DNA from: Sympetrum striolatum
Lineage: Eukaryota > Arthropoda > Insecta > Odonata > Libellulidae
Assembly: GCA_947579665.1 (NCBI GenBank)
Contig: CANPUZ010000036.1
Coordinates: 433,001 to 497,000, forward strand
Direction of reading: 5' to 3'
Length of the DNA: 64,000 nucleotides
The position numbers were made by a program, and so were the translations under genes. Numbering within the stretch: position 1 is the first letter of the stretch; each line of letters opens with the position of its first letter. Positions 30,489 through 40,846 of this stretch are shown here, piece after piece. The notes beneath the pieces are model-generated. The model did not search any database. It saw nothing but the letters and a program-made list of their open reading frames with translations, and had not been told where the DNA came from.

Positions 30489-32505
30489 GTGTAAAGAGTA
30501 GCTACTCATAGCTACTACTCTCTTATAGTAGATATCCTTGCTATTCATAATTCTCACGAGGAGAATCAGTTTGTTTTCTCAGTTGGAATTCAGTAACGCA
30601 TTCTTGTATATTTATTTAGTATTGCTTTCCTATTATTATTGTTTTTGAATGAAATTATTGCCACCTTCTAAAATTATACTATTGTCAATTTTTTAATTTT
30701 TTTGGAATTTCCACTATCCTCAGTTATTGTTTTCAATTTTTGTTTCATTTTGTGTACACTTGATTATGAGTAGTTTGTTATTTTCAGTTTCCTGAGAATT
30801 TGTGGCATTCGAAATTACAGTGTAGGGAGAATAGAAATGAAAGAGTGGAAATGGAGACATTATTATGCACCTCTTTGCTTAATTTCAATGAAATTATTAC
30901 TATAACTTTTTCAAATTACTTTATTATTGATTTATTTTCATTCTTTTTTCATTTATTTTCTTAGTTTTAGATCTATTTTGATGTAATAAAACCATGAAAG
31001 TACTACGTTTTAATCCTAATATATAGTTCATAATTATAATCTTTGTAACTCAACAGTAGATGAAGACTGGTTAAAGAGATAACTCTTATTATGTTCGAGG
31101 GCGGTTTGGAACTGCTGTTTGGCCATGAAGGAAGTGCCTGCAGCGATGCCAATATTTTATTTCACACATATTAAAACCACAGCTTTCCTATTTTTCAACA
31201 TAATTGCAATTACATTCATGCATTTGTAATAGCATTTCAATAACTTGCAAATCTCTTCTGCATAAAAATTGACCCCCAGATGTAGCCAAACTGTCACTGC
31301 ATATTTAAAATCTTCATTGCATTGGAACTCGAAGCAACATCTTCATGTGAGTGAACAGATGGAAATTAGATGTGCCAAGTCTGAGATGTACAGAGAATTA
31401 TCATAAACTTCCTGTTTGAATCACTAATGATAGAGGGCTTAACACTCCTATTATGAATGTTTGTTCTTCCACCTTCAAAATCCACTGATGCATGACACTT
31501 TTGCTCATAATGTTTGGTCCATATACAGCACACAATTCGTAATGATTGTCAGTTGCTCTTACCTTTAGGATGTCTTTACCCTAATAAATCTTTTCACGGA
31601 ATGTACCTCTCATTCGGCAGTATCTTCTATTGTAGTTTTTGATGCTATAGAGAGCAAATGCACAGCAGTAAGATGCTCCCACTAACAAAGCTCTTAAGAA
31701 ATACAGATTTTGCTAAAGTAACAATGATGGTGCTCAGCAAACAACTAAAACCATCACACATCAACAGTGGTTTATAACCTCTTCTATTTGATCATACACC
31801 AAGAACTTCATCATCCTCACTGTACTCACTATTGGGCAAGTACACCTGAACTATAACCATATTTACTACTTCAGACTTTACTTCTACTGACATAACCCGA
31901 TCGCTTATTAGCTCGGTGGCTATCACAGGTTGTCCTGCTCTCTTGTACAGCACTACTTCCCCCACCGAAAATGACTCTAGCATCCAGAAGTCTCCCCTTT
32001 CTTTCCACTGGACCTCTTCATTTCTAACTTTTTCCAAGTTCCCTTTTCTAGGCATTGTCCTAACATTCCATGTTCCAACCCTATCTCTTTTTTCCTGTGT
32101 CCTTCCTTATGTAAGGGTTTCATTGAACAACTACTGAGATGGATTTGCAAATTACAGTACTTTAAATGTATGATTGCAGTATGCAAGCTACTTTTACTCG
32201 TATTTCATATATTTAAACATATAATGTATAATTGATATCAATAGATACCTACTTAATCCAGCTTGAAACCTGGCTAATGTATTAATACTGTAGTTGAAAT
32301 GGCAAATTTAGATAAAATCAGTGCATAAAATGCCTTGAAAAAGGCTTCGTAGTTCTAAAATTAATCAGGTGTGACGCTGAAGAACACATCACTAATGTTA
32401 ATTTCTTCCCAAGTTATTGCTTAAATTTTTTCATGTATTAATAATAAAATTAAGAAACATTTTCCTTTGGAATGCCTATTGCTCTGTTTATTTGTTATCC
32501 GCTAG
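30489..32505 (+). other. Intron of the dehydrogenase gene
   Basis: 2.0-kb intron with GT at 30489 and an AG acceptor at 32504-32505 (CCGCTAG). It carries an antisense RTE endonuclease fragment at 31790-32120. The rest is AT-rich. Confidence 0.75.
31790..32120 (-). pseudogene. RTE-type LINE endonuclease fragment
   Basis: On the minus strand, GTWNVRTMPRKGNLEKV is followed by ERGDFWM, then SDRVMSVEVKSEVV and VQVYLPNSEYSEDDE. This is the N-terminal part of the endonuclease of RTE-clade LINEs (WNVRTM..KGKLE, ISEVRWKG, VQVYAPTS.Y). The segment between the first two blocks is deleted, and no reverse transcriptase follows. It is a dead fragment within a host intron. Confidence 0.75.
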
Positions 32506-32635
32506 CATTGCTGGTCACAAAATAATTCCATTGACTGGAGGATGCATTTACGGAGCATCAAAGCATGCGGTGACTGTTCTGACCGAAGGCTTGAGTAGGG
32601 AACTGGCATTGGAAAATTCCAAAATTAGAGTAACG
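32506..32635 (+). CDS. Short-chain dehydrogenase exon (DHRS11-like), part 2
   Basis: 130-bp exon between CGCTAG and a GTGAGA donor. It encodes IAGHKIIPLTGGCIYGASKH, then AVTVLTEGLSRELALENSKIRV. The catalytic Tyr and Lys are both present in YGASK (YxxxK), and LTEGLSREL matches the helix after the active site (DHRS11: ALTEGLRQEL). The splice phase matches the previous exon. The next exon should encode the SPGxVxT segment; I do not find it before the repeat array at 34 kb, so the gene is either continued beyond the array, broken, or outside what I can recognise. Confidence 0.87.
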
Positions 32636-33931
32636 GTGAGACTTAATTTTAATTAACATTCACTTACATTCTCTAAATGAATAAATACAACATTATTGAA
32701 TCACGCATTGTATTTCAGCAACATTCATTCTAGGTTTGTCAGTTACAGGGCATTCGGTGATTAGCGAATGAACACAACCTGTCTTTAGGAGATACTTGCT
32801 ATGTTCATTTTTTGTTAGCTGATCATTGATTTACTGTATGTTCTTTTGTGTATTTAATCAGTTAATTCTTGGAGAGGTAATAAATGTAGAACTAAAATCT
32901 TTTATGAATTGATGAAGAATAACAATTTGTACTCTTTTCACAGTATTTTATTAAACTTGTATTATTATATTATTGACTTGATGACGGACATCAATCTCTG
33001 AAACAAGTCGTGTTGTGTTTCCTTTTATTGTTTTTAATAAAATACTGTGGAAAAAGTACAAATTGTTCTTCTTCATCATGACGTATTTGCACAAGACATG
33101 GCCAGAGACTGTGAATTTTCCTCTTATGAATTGCATATTGGTGTGGATAAGATATTACAGGCATTTACCAAAATCCTGGGCTCTTCTTCAAAATGCAACT
33201 GAGATGGAATTAAGAGCTTCACTTTTAAATAATTGTGAGGAATGTGTTTCTCACCAAGCAGCTGAGTTAATGGAATTATTACTTCTGGGAGATTTTAACT
33301 CCTGATGAATATGACTGTTGGCCTATCTTTCTGGCAATCATTCATATGTGAGAGCAATACAAGACTTACATCTCTTATCCATTCCTCTTGTGTTTTTTTA
33401 TGAGAGTTGTTCATTAACCAGAAAGAATCCAGAATATATTTGCCAGATTGTTGAATTTGTTTTCAATTAGTTCTGTCCTTTAACTGATCATGCGTATATG
33501 AATTATATTTTGAGATTAAAGCACTTCATATACGTTTTTAAGTCAAAATCAATAATTAGAATCTGAGCATTTCAGTCAATCATCTAACAAATAATGGTTG
33601 TATTCGTATAATATGGGAAGATTCTTGGGAGAATCCATGACGAGAAATCAGTGAACATCTTTCCTTGTGGGGTGATTCATGTTCTATTCGTATCAATTTG
33701 GTCCTTCCAATAGTGGTTGTTATTGACGGTGTTAGAGATTGCTGTATTCCATTTATTCTCACCAGAAAAGGCACTCAGATATTTTATAAATGACAATAAA
33801 GTTTTGTTACTACAAATGTTGTTTATTGTTAGCATATTCTGCGATTCTGAATAGTAGAGGTAGGAGAGATTAAATAAAAACCATAAAATAATTCAATTGT
33901 TTGATTCAATTGAATTATTTTTCACTCGTTT
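32636..33931. other. Downstream of the dehydrogenase exon; one uncertain terminal exon
   Basis: Mostly AT-rich. After ATATTACAG at about 33151-33159 a frame runs to a TGA near 33304 and encodes SWALLQNATEMELRASLLNN and CEECVSHQAAELMELLLLGD. The composition looks protein-like and it could be a last exon, but I recognise no family. An AATAAA lies near 33795. Elsewhere I see nothing. Confidence 0.25.
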
Positions 33932-34006
33932 ACTTGATACAAGTTGAAGAGGAGAGAATAGAAGCAGTGCATTACGTGATCCCATTCAGGGGAAATCTCT
34001 GACATA

Positions 34007-34008
<2 letters not shown>
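33932..34008 (+). repeat. Roughly 77-bp direct repeat, first copy
   Basis: Shares ACTTGATAC, GTTGAAGAGGAGAGAATAG, TTACGTGATCCCATT and GGGGAAATCTCTG with 34467-34545. Both copies run directly into TA-rich DNA where the repeat array begins, so they bracket the first array segment. Confidence 0.75.

Positions 34009-34096
<88 letters not shown>
34009..34096. repeat. (TA)n microsatellite
   Basis: About 88 bp of almost uninterrupted TA with two TACA interruptions, directly abutting the CTAG terminus of the array at 34097. Confidence 0.95.
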
Positions 34097-34098
<2 letters not shown>

Positions 34099-34464
34099 AG
34101 TAAAATGTAGCTTGCATACTGCAAGCGGATCAACAACACTAATTTCATATTGGCATCATATCAGAACAGTCCTCAAAAGAAGAAAAAAGGATTGAAAATA
34201 TTCTTAAAATTCGCTGCTATTTAATTGTCTGGCATCAAACCTGGGTCTTCCTGGTGAATGTACTATGTAGCACAACAGAAGATCTTTAACGATGTGTGAA
34301 AATTCAAGCAGAAATATTGGCTGCAACTGCCTCAAACGACATCCTACTTTTCCCATATATTCCTTATGTGAGAATTTGTAATGTGCTCTGGCATCAAACC
34401 CATAAACAGCATGGTCTTATCTAATTTTTTTCATAAACCAAGTCTTAATATATCTTGATACGAT
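34097..34464 (-). mobile_element. Array segment A (two modules, antisense)
   Basis: Opens with CTAG, then a hairpin GCTTGCATACTGCAAGC (34110-34126), then AACACTAATTTCATATTGGC. Two T-arm-like cores follow: TCTGGCATCAAACCTGGG near 34230 and CTCTGGCATCAAACCC near 34390. It is a shortened version of the units described at 35718 and 37960. Confidence 0.75.
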
Positions 34465-34466
34465 AT

Positions 34467-34545
34467 ACTTGATACGAGTTGAAGAGGAGAGAATAGAAGC
34501 AGTGGGTTACGTGATCCCATTTAGGGGAAATCTCTGCCATCTATT
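34467..34545 (+). repeat. Roughly 77-bp direct repeat, second copy
   Basis: Second copy of the 33932-34008 sequence with a handful of substitutions. It is followed by a TATA-rich palindrome and the sense unit B. Confidence 0.75.
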
Positions 34546-34639
34546 ATATATAGACGCTTCTCCGGATATCTATTATATATAGACGCTTCTCCGGATATCT
34601 ACCTATATACACACTCACTCATTCATTCATTCATTCATA

Positions 34640-35717
34640 GGGGATCAAAATTCTAACCATGATCCACAAGTGCCAATGCCTTGAAAATTTTACGACATAT
34701 TGGCCATAACGTGTAACCTCCAGGAAAAAGACGACTTTGAACCTCGGTGTCATGGGTTCGATTCCAGAAGGCCCCAAAGTCGCGATTTTCCACATAAGAT
34801 TACATGGCGGGGATTTTCGAAAATTTATTTGAGGCACTTCCCGGAAAAGGAGAGAGTTGAAACTCGAGGGATCGCTAGATGCCACGCATATCAAAAGGGA
34901 ACCATAAAGACATCTACGAATATTATCCTTGGTTCGATGCTAGGTCGGGGCAAAAATCGGCCGTTTAAAATGCATTGCGGCGATTTTTAAGATTTTTTTG
35001 GACCATTTGCCGGTGGCATGGAAACTTGAAATTCGGCATGTGATTAGATATCACAAATATATTTCACAATCAAATTTTCTATATTCGCTGATGGTCCTCG
35101 GTTCGATCCCAGAGGGCCTTTTACGTTCCTCAATGCATTTCTTACGGATATAACGGAAACAAATTTTAGGTACTTCCCGGCATGATATCGACTTCAAACT
35201 TTGCAAAAAATAAAATCAAGACCTACATAATCATATTGTGCATTTACAACTACCAATGTGTCCTGGGTTCGACACCAGGCGTCTCTAAAATCAGTAACTG
35301 ATCCGATTTTTAGTAATTAATTTGAACCCCTTCCCTTTAATATTAAAACACTAAATTCGGTATATAGATAGAAATAATAGATAAATTTCGAAAAGTTGTT
35401 TTAGATTTCAGTGATCGTCCTTGGTTTGAATCCAGAGAGCCATTTACATTAGTGAAAAGTAGAACGTCGTTTGAGGCAGTTGCAGTCAATATTTCTGCTT
35501 GAATTTTCGCATATAGTTATAGATGGTGATCTTCTATTGTGGTGCATAGTAAGTTCACCAGGAAGACCCGGTTCGATGCCAGACGATTAAGTTGAAGCGA
35601 ATTATAATAATATTTTCAATCCTTTTTTTTTCTTTAGCGGACCGTCCCGATATAATGCCGATATGAAATTAGTGTTGTCGATCTGCTTGCAGTGTGCAAG
35701 CAACATTTTACTCGTAT
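34640..35717 (+). mobile_element. Array unit B (sense, six modules)
   Basis: Six modules in series, each with one core of the form GGTTCGANNCC: 34755-34765, 34931-34941, 35100-35110, 35266-35276, 35423-35433 (GGTTTGAATCC) and 35570-35580. Core-to-core spacing falls from 176 to 147 bp. Between cores the modules share a degenerate pattern (GATTTTTAAG, then a CTTCCC-like word and GAAACTTGAAATT). The unit ends with hairpin GCTTGCAGTGTGCAAGC and ACATTTTACTCG at about 35685-35714, facing the next unit tail to tail. No protein is encoded. Confidence 0.8.
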
Positions 35718-36840
35718 ATATATACGAGTAAAATGTTGCTTGCATACTGCAAGCAGATCGGCAACACTATTTTCATGTCGGCATCATATCGGGACGGCCA
35801 TCAAAAGAAAAAATGGATTGAAATTTTTCTTAAAATTCACTGAAATTCCATTGTCTGGCATCGAACCCGGGTCTTTACTGTTGAAGTTACTATGCAGCAC
35901 AATAGAACATTGCCATCTCTAACTATGTGTGAAAATTCAAGCTGAAATATGGGCTACAACTGCCTCAAAAGACGATCTCATTTTCACGAATTTATATGGC
36001 TCTCTGGATTCGAACCAAGGACGATCTTGGAAATCAAAAAAATGTTTCTGAAAGTTATTTATGATCTCTATCTACATGCCTAATTTCAAGTTTCTATATT
36101 GTTGGGAAAGGGTTCAAAATAATTATTGAAAATCGGATCAGTTACTGATTTTAGAGACGCCTGGTGTCGAACCCAGGACACATTGACAGCTGGGAATGCA
36201 CAGTTTGATTTGTATACACTTAATCCTTCTTAGTGCAAAGTTTGAAGTCTTTATCGTGCCGGGAAGTACCTATAATTTGTTTCCGTTATCTCCGTAAGAA
36301 ATGCATTGAGGAATTTAAATGGCCCTCTGGGATCAAACCAAGGACAATCAGCGAATATATAAAATTGGATCCTGAAATTTATTATTGATCTCCAACTCCA
36401 TGCCGAATTTCAAGTTTCCATGCCATCGGGAAAGGGTCCAAAAAAAATCTTAAAAATCGCCACAATGCAATTTAAACGGCCGATTTTTGCCCCGACCTAG
36501 CATCGAACTTAGGATATTTTCCGTAAAACTCATTTATGTTTTCAATAGATCATGACCATATATATAGGCTCCTTGAGTTTTGATTCGCTACCTATCCGGA
36601 AAGTATTTTTTTTTTAATCCCGAAAATCAAAGCAATGCATTTAAACGGGAAAAATCGGGACTTTGAGGCCCTCTGGAATCGAACCCATGACATCGAGGTT
36701 CAAAATCGCAATTTTTCTGGAGGTTATACGTTATGGCTAATATGTCGTAAAAATTTCAGGTCAATGACGATTGTGGTTTAGCCTGTGAATTTGTATCCTC
36801 GCTATATATATATATGGATACATGAATGAATCCGGAGAAG
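35718..36840 (-). mobile_element. Array unit C (antisense, six modules)
   Basis: Mirror image of unit B. It begins ACGAGTAAAATG with hairpin GCTTGCATACTGCAAGC. The cores appear on the minus strand at 35857-35867, 36006-36016, 36163-36173, 36329-36339, 36499-36509 (decayed) and 36675-36685, in exactly the reverse module order. It ends near 36800-36840 in TATA-rich DNA with ATCCGGAGAAGCATC. Confidence 0.8.
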
Positions 36841-36859
36841 CATCTATATATAATAGATA

Positions 36860-37915
36860 GATAGATAGGTATATAAATAGGATACAAAGTCACAGGCCAT
36901 TGCGCCATAACGTGTAACCTCCAGAAAAATTGAGATTTTGAACCTCAGTGTCATTGGTTCGATTCCAGAGGGCCCGAAAGTCCCAATTTTTCCCGTTTAA
37001 ATGCATTGCCGTGATTTTCGGGAATTTTTAAAAAATACTTTTCGGATAGGTGGAGAGTCAAAACTCATGGAGCCTATATATATGGTCATAAGCTATCGAA
37101 AACATAAATGAGATTTACGGAAAATATCCTGGGTTCGATGCTAGGTCGAGTCAAAAATCGGCCGTTTAAAATGCATTGTGGCGATTTTTAAGATTTTTTT
37201 TGGACCCTTTTCCGATGGCATGGAAACTTGATATTCGGCATGAGGTTGGAGATCATACATATATTACATAATCAAATTTTACATATTCGCTGATGGTCCT
37301 TGGTTCGATCCCAGAGGGCCATTGACATTCCTCCATGCATTTCTTATGGAGATAACAGTAAAAGGTTTTAGGTACTTCCCGGCATGATATCGACTTCAAA
37401 ATTTGTATGAAATAAGATGAAGTCCTAATAAGTTATACTGTGCATTCACAGCTACCTATATTTCCTGGTTTCGACACCAGGCGTCTCTACAATCAGTAAA
37501 TTATCCGATTTTTAAGAATTAATTTAAACCCCTTCCCAATAATATTAAAACATGAAATTAGGCTTATAGATAGAGAACATAAATACATTTCAAAAACATG
37601 TTTTAAATTTCCTAGATCGTCCTTGGTTTGAATCCAGAGAGATTTACCTTATTGAAAAGTAGGACGTCGTTTGAGGCAGTTGGAGCCAATATATCTGCTT
37701 GAATTTTCACACATAGTAAGAGATGGTGATTTTCTGTTGTGCTTCATAGTAAGTTTACCATAAAGACCCATGTTCGATGCCAGACGATTAAATTGCAGCG
37801 AATTTTAAGAATATTTTCAATCCTTTTTTTCCTTTCCGGGACCGTCCCGATATAATGCCGTTATGAAATTAGTGTTGTCAATCTGCTTGCAGTATGCAAG
37901 CTACATTGCACTCGT
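36860..37915 (+). mobile_element. Array unit D (sense, six modules)
   Basis: Cores at 36956-36966, 37132-37142, 37302-37312, 37467-37478 (one extra T), 37625-37635 and 37771-37781. Module order is as in unit B. Paired with unit C it forms a 2.2-kb palindrome-like structure whose arms are roughly 1.05 kb and whose outer ends are both the hairpin plus ACTCG terminus. Confidence 0.8.
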
Positions 37916-37959
37916 ATATATATATGAATGAATCCGGAGAAGCATCTATATATAATAGA

Positions 37960-39115
37960 TATATACTAGTAAAATGTAGCTTCCATACTGCAAGCAGATC
38001 GACAACACTAATTTCATATCGGCATTATATTGGGACGGACATCAAGAGAAAAAAATAAAGGATTGAAAATATTCTTAAAATTCGCTGAAACTTTATCGTC
38101 TGGCATCGAACCCGGTTCCTTCAGGTCATACTTACTATGTAGCACAACAGAACAAATCCATTTCTAACTATGTGTGAAAATTCAGGCAGGAATATTGACT
38201 GCAACTGCCTCAAACGAAGTCCTACTTTTCCCTTATATTCCTTATGACAGAAATTTTAATGTGCTCTGGCATCGAACCCAGGTACAGCATTTCGTATCTA
38301 AATTTTTTTATTAAACTGAGTCTTAATATACATCTTCTAGCAAAGCAAGAACTTCCTATCATTTTGATAAATACATCAAAATAAATAATGAAAACTAACT
38401 CAATGCATTTTAAATGGGGGATATATTTACCATCTGGCTTCGAACCCGGGTCTTTCTGGTAATACTTTCTATGCAGCACTAAAGAAGATCACATCCTTTA
38501 ACCATGTGTGAAAATTTAAGCAGAAATAATAGGTGCAACTGCCTCAAATGACGTCCTACTTTTCCCTTATATTCCTTATGAGAGAAACTTTTATGTGCTC
38601 TGGCATCGAACCCAGGAACAGTAAGGTCTTATCTACATTTTTTTCAAAAACCTATGCTTAATATACATCTTCCATATAAGCGAGAACTTCCTATCATTTT
38701 GATAAGTGCATGAATAAAAATAATGAAAATCTACCTCAATGTATTTCAAATGGCCGATTTTTGCATCGTCCTAGCATCGAACCCAGGATATCTTCTGTGA
38801 AAGTCATTTACGTTTTCAATAGATCATGACCATATATATAGGCTCCTTGAGTTTCGATTCTCTACCTATCCGGAAAGTATTTTTTTTTAATTCCCGAAAA
38901 TCAAAGCAATGCATTTAAACGGGAAAAATCGGGACTTTGGGGCCCTCTGGAATCGAACCTATGATACTGAGGTTCAAAAATACATTTTTTTTGGTGGTTA
39001 CACGTTATGGCCAATACGCCGTTAAAATTTTAAGTCAATCACGCTTGTGGTTTAGGCTGTGAATTAGTATCCTATCTATCTATCTATCTATATAGGTATA
39101 TACATGAATGAATCC
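37960..39115 (-). mobile_element. Array unit E (antisense, rearranged modules)
   Basis: Starts CTAGTAAAATGTAGC with a damaged hairpin (TTCCATACTGCAAGC). Cores lie near 38103, 38266, 38435, 38600, 38770 and 38945. The first two modules are repeated once as a pair about 335 bp apart, and modules 3-5 of the usual order are absent. The array has therefore changed by local duplication and loss while keeping the core spacing. Confidence 0.75.
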
Positions 39116-39177
39116 GGAGAAGCATCTATATATAATAGATATATATCTATTATATATAGACGCTTCTCCGGATATAC
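39110..39177. repeat. Near-perfect 60-bp palindrome at the head-to-head junction
   Basis: AATCCGGAGAAGCATCTATA and, reading back, TATAGACGCTTCTCCGGATA flank a TATA-rich centre. The same ATCCGGAGAAGC element marks every head-to-head junction of the family (about 34555, 36830, 37925, 40285 and 61890). Confidence 0.85.
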
Positions 39178-39189
39178 TTATATATATAT

Positions 39190-40275
39190 ATATACACTGG
39201 GGATCAAAAGTCTAACCATGTTCCACATGTGCCACCGACTTGAAATTTTTACGACGTTATGGCCATGACGTGTAACCTCCAGGAAAAAGCCGACATTGAA
39301 CCTCGGTGTCATGGGTTCGATTCCAGAAGGCTCCAAAGTCGCGATTTTCCCCATAAGGATACATGGCGGGGATTTTCGAAAATTTTTTTGAGGCACTTCC
39401 CGGAAAAGGAAAGATTTGAAATTCAAGGGATCACTAGATGCCGTGCATATCTAAAGGAAACCATAAAGACATCTACGAAAATTATCCTTGGTTCGAGGCT
39501 AGGTCGGGGCAAAAATCGGCCGTTTAAAATGCATTGTGGCGATTTTTAAGATTTGTTTTGAACCCTTTTCCGATGGCATAGAAACTTGAAATTCGGTATG
39601 AAGTTAGATACCATAATAATTTATCATAATCGAATCTTACATATTCGTTGATGGTCCTTGGTTCGATCCCAGAGGGACATTTAAATTCCTCAATGCATTT
39701 ATTACGGAGATAACGGAAACAAATTTTAGGTACTTCCCGGCATGCTATCGACTTCAAACTTTGCAAGATAGAAGAGCAAGACTAAACAAATCAAACTATG
39801 CATTCACAGCTATCAATGTGTCCTGGGTTCGACACCAGGTGTCTCTGCAATCAGAAGTTGATCCGATTTTTCGGATTTATTTTGAAACCTTTCCCAATAA
39901 TATAGAAACTTGAGATTTGGCATTTAGATTGAGATGATTGATAACTTTCAGAAACATATTTTAGATTTCCAAGATCGTCCTTGGTTCGAGTCCCGAGAGC
40001 CATTTACATTCATGAACGTTAGAGCGTCTTTTGAGGAAGTTGTAGCCCATATTTCTGCTTGAATTTTCTCACATAGTTAGAGATGGTGATGGTCTATTGT
40101 GCTGCATAGTAAGTTCACAGTAAAGACCCGGGTTCGATGCCAGACAATGGAATTTCATCAAATTTTAAGAAAAATTTCAATCCATTTTTTTCTTTTGATG
40201 GCCGTCCCGATATGATGCCGAAATGAAAATAGTGTTGTCGATCTGCTTGCAGTATGCAAGCTACATTTTACTCGT
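39190..40275 (+). mobile_element. Array unit F (sense, six modules)
   Basis: Cores at 39314-39324, 39490-39500, 39660-39670, 39826-39836, 39983-39993 and 40131-40141, in the module order of B and D. It terminates with hairpin GCTTGCAGTATGCAAGC (40245-40261) and TACATTTTACTCG (to 40274). Confidence 0.8.
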
Positions 40276-40309
40276 ATATTATATAGATGCTTCTCCGGAT
40301 TCATTCATA

Positions 40310-40350
40310 TATATGGAGATAACGGAAACATTTCCGTTATCTTCAATGGC
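40310..40350. repeat. Small palindrome at the array-exon border
   Basis: GATAACGGAAA, CAT, TTCCGTTATC: a near-perfect inverted repeat made of a word (GATAACGGAAAC) that is also found inside module 3 of the array. It ends where the open frame of the next gene starts. Confidence 0.7.
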
Positions 40351-40582
40351 CTTGCCATTGAAGGATCTATTAGGGGAAGAAATTGTCTTGAAGATGGTGC
40401 ACAGCTTTTGACCAATTGTGATGATTTGGTAGAGGATAGACATGATGGCTTGGCTTCCAGCAGTCCCAGCACCACTTCCGCAATTCCAGATGAGGACATT
40501 TCCCATCAATGCATAGCAGACCTCCTTCGCCTCATTGCTGGTGAAACTCTTAGTAATTCATCATGCTTGGATTGCAGAAAAG
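40351..40582 (+). CDS. Unrecognised protein, penultimate exon
   Basis: An open frame runs NGLAIEGSIRGRNCLEDGAQ, then LLTNCDDLVEDRHDGLASSS and SHQCIADLLRLIAGETLSN, and ends at a strong donor (AAAG|GTAAGA). Splicing to 40847 restores codon GGT in frame. There is a Ser/Thr-rich, likely disordered stretch in the middle and an amphipathic helix at the end. The 5' limit is unclear: no acceptor AG precedes 40351, and the array repeat begins immediately upstream. I do not recognise the family. Confidence 0.55.
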
Positions 40583-40846
40583 GTAAGATATAAGATTCAT
40601 GTTTACTTCCACTCTTTACATATATTACAAAAGTATTGATAGATTCATGCAAAAGAATAAGAAAGTGAAATGGAAATAGAAGTACCTATTAAGAAAAATT
40701 ATGTCGGATTTCTCAAATGTATCACTATTTTTTATTACCTCATTCCCTCCAGGTTTACATTGCAATATTCTCCATTGTTGCCTATTACTTGCCACAAAAA
40801 TTTGAGTAGCATACATTTTCTACATACTTAAATGCGTCATTTTCAG
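40583..40846 (+). other. Intron between the two unrecognised exons
   Basis: GTAAGA at 40583 and TTTTCAG ending at 40846. 264 bp, AT-rich, consistent phase on both sides. Confidence 0.7.

Noticed and set aside
33151..33304. Next exon of the DHRS11-like gene
   Set aside because: The peptide (SWALLQNATEMELRASLLNN) does not match the SPG-containing segment that should follow the YGASK exon.
34755..40141. tRNA genes at the GGTTCGANNCC cores
   Set aside because: Only the T-arm-like part is present. There is no acceptor stem, D-arm or anticodon arm in the preceding 60 bases, and the cores recur every 147-176 bp as part of a repeat module.
34230..40141. CRISPR-like array (regular short repeats)
   Set aside because: The sequence between cores is itself repetitive and diverged, the repeat is too short and degenerate, orientation alternates, and the context is a eukaryotic genome without cas genes.
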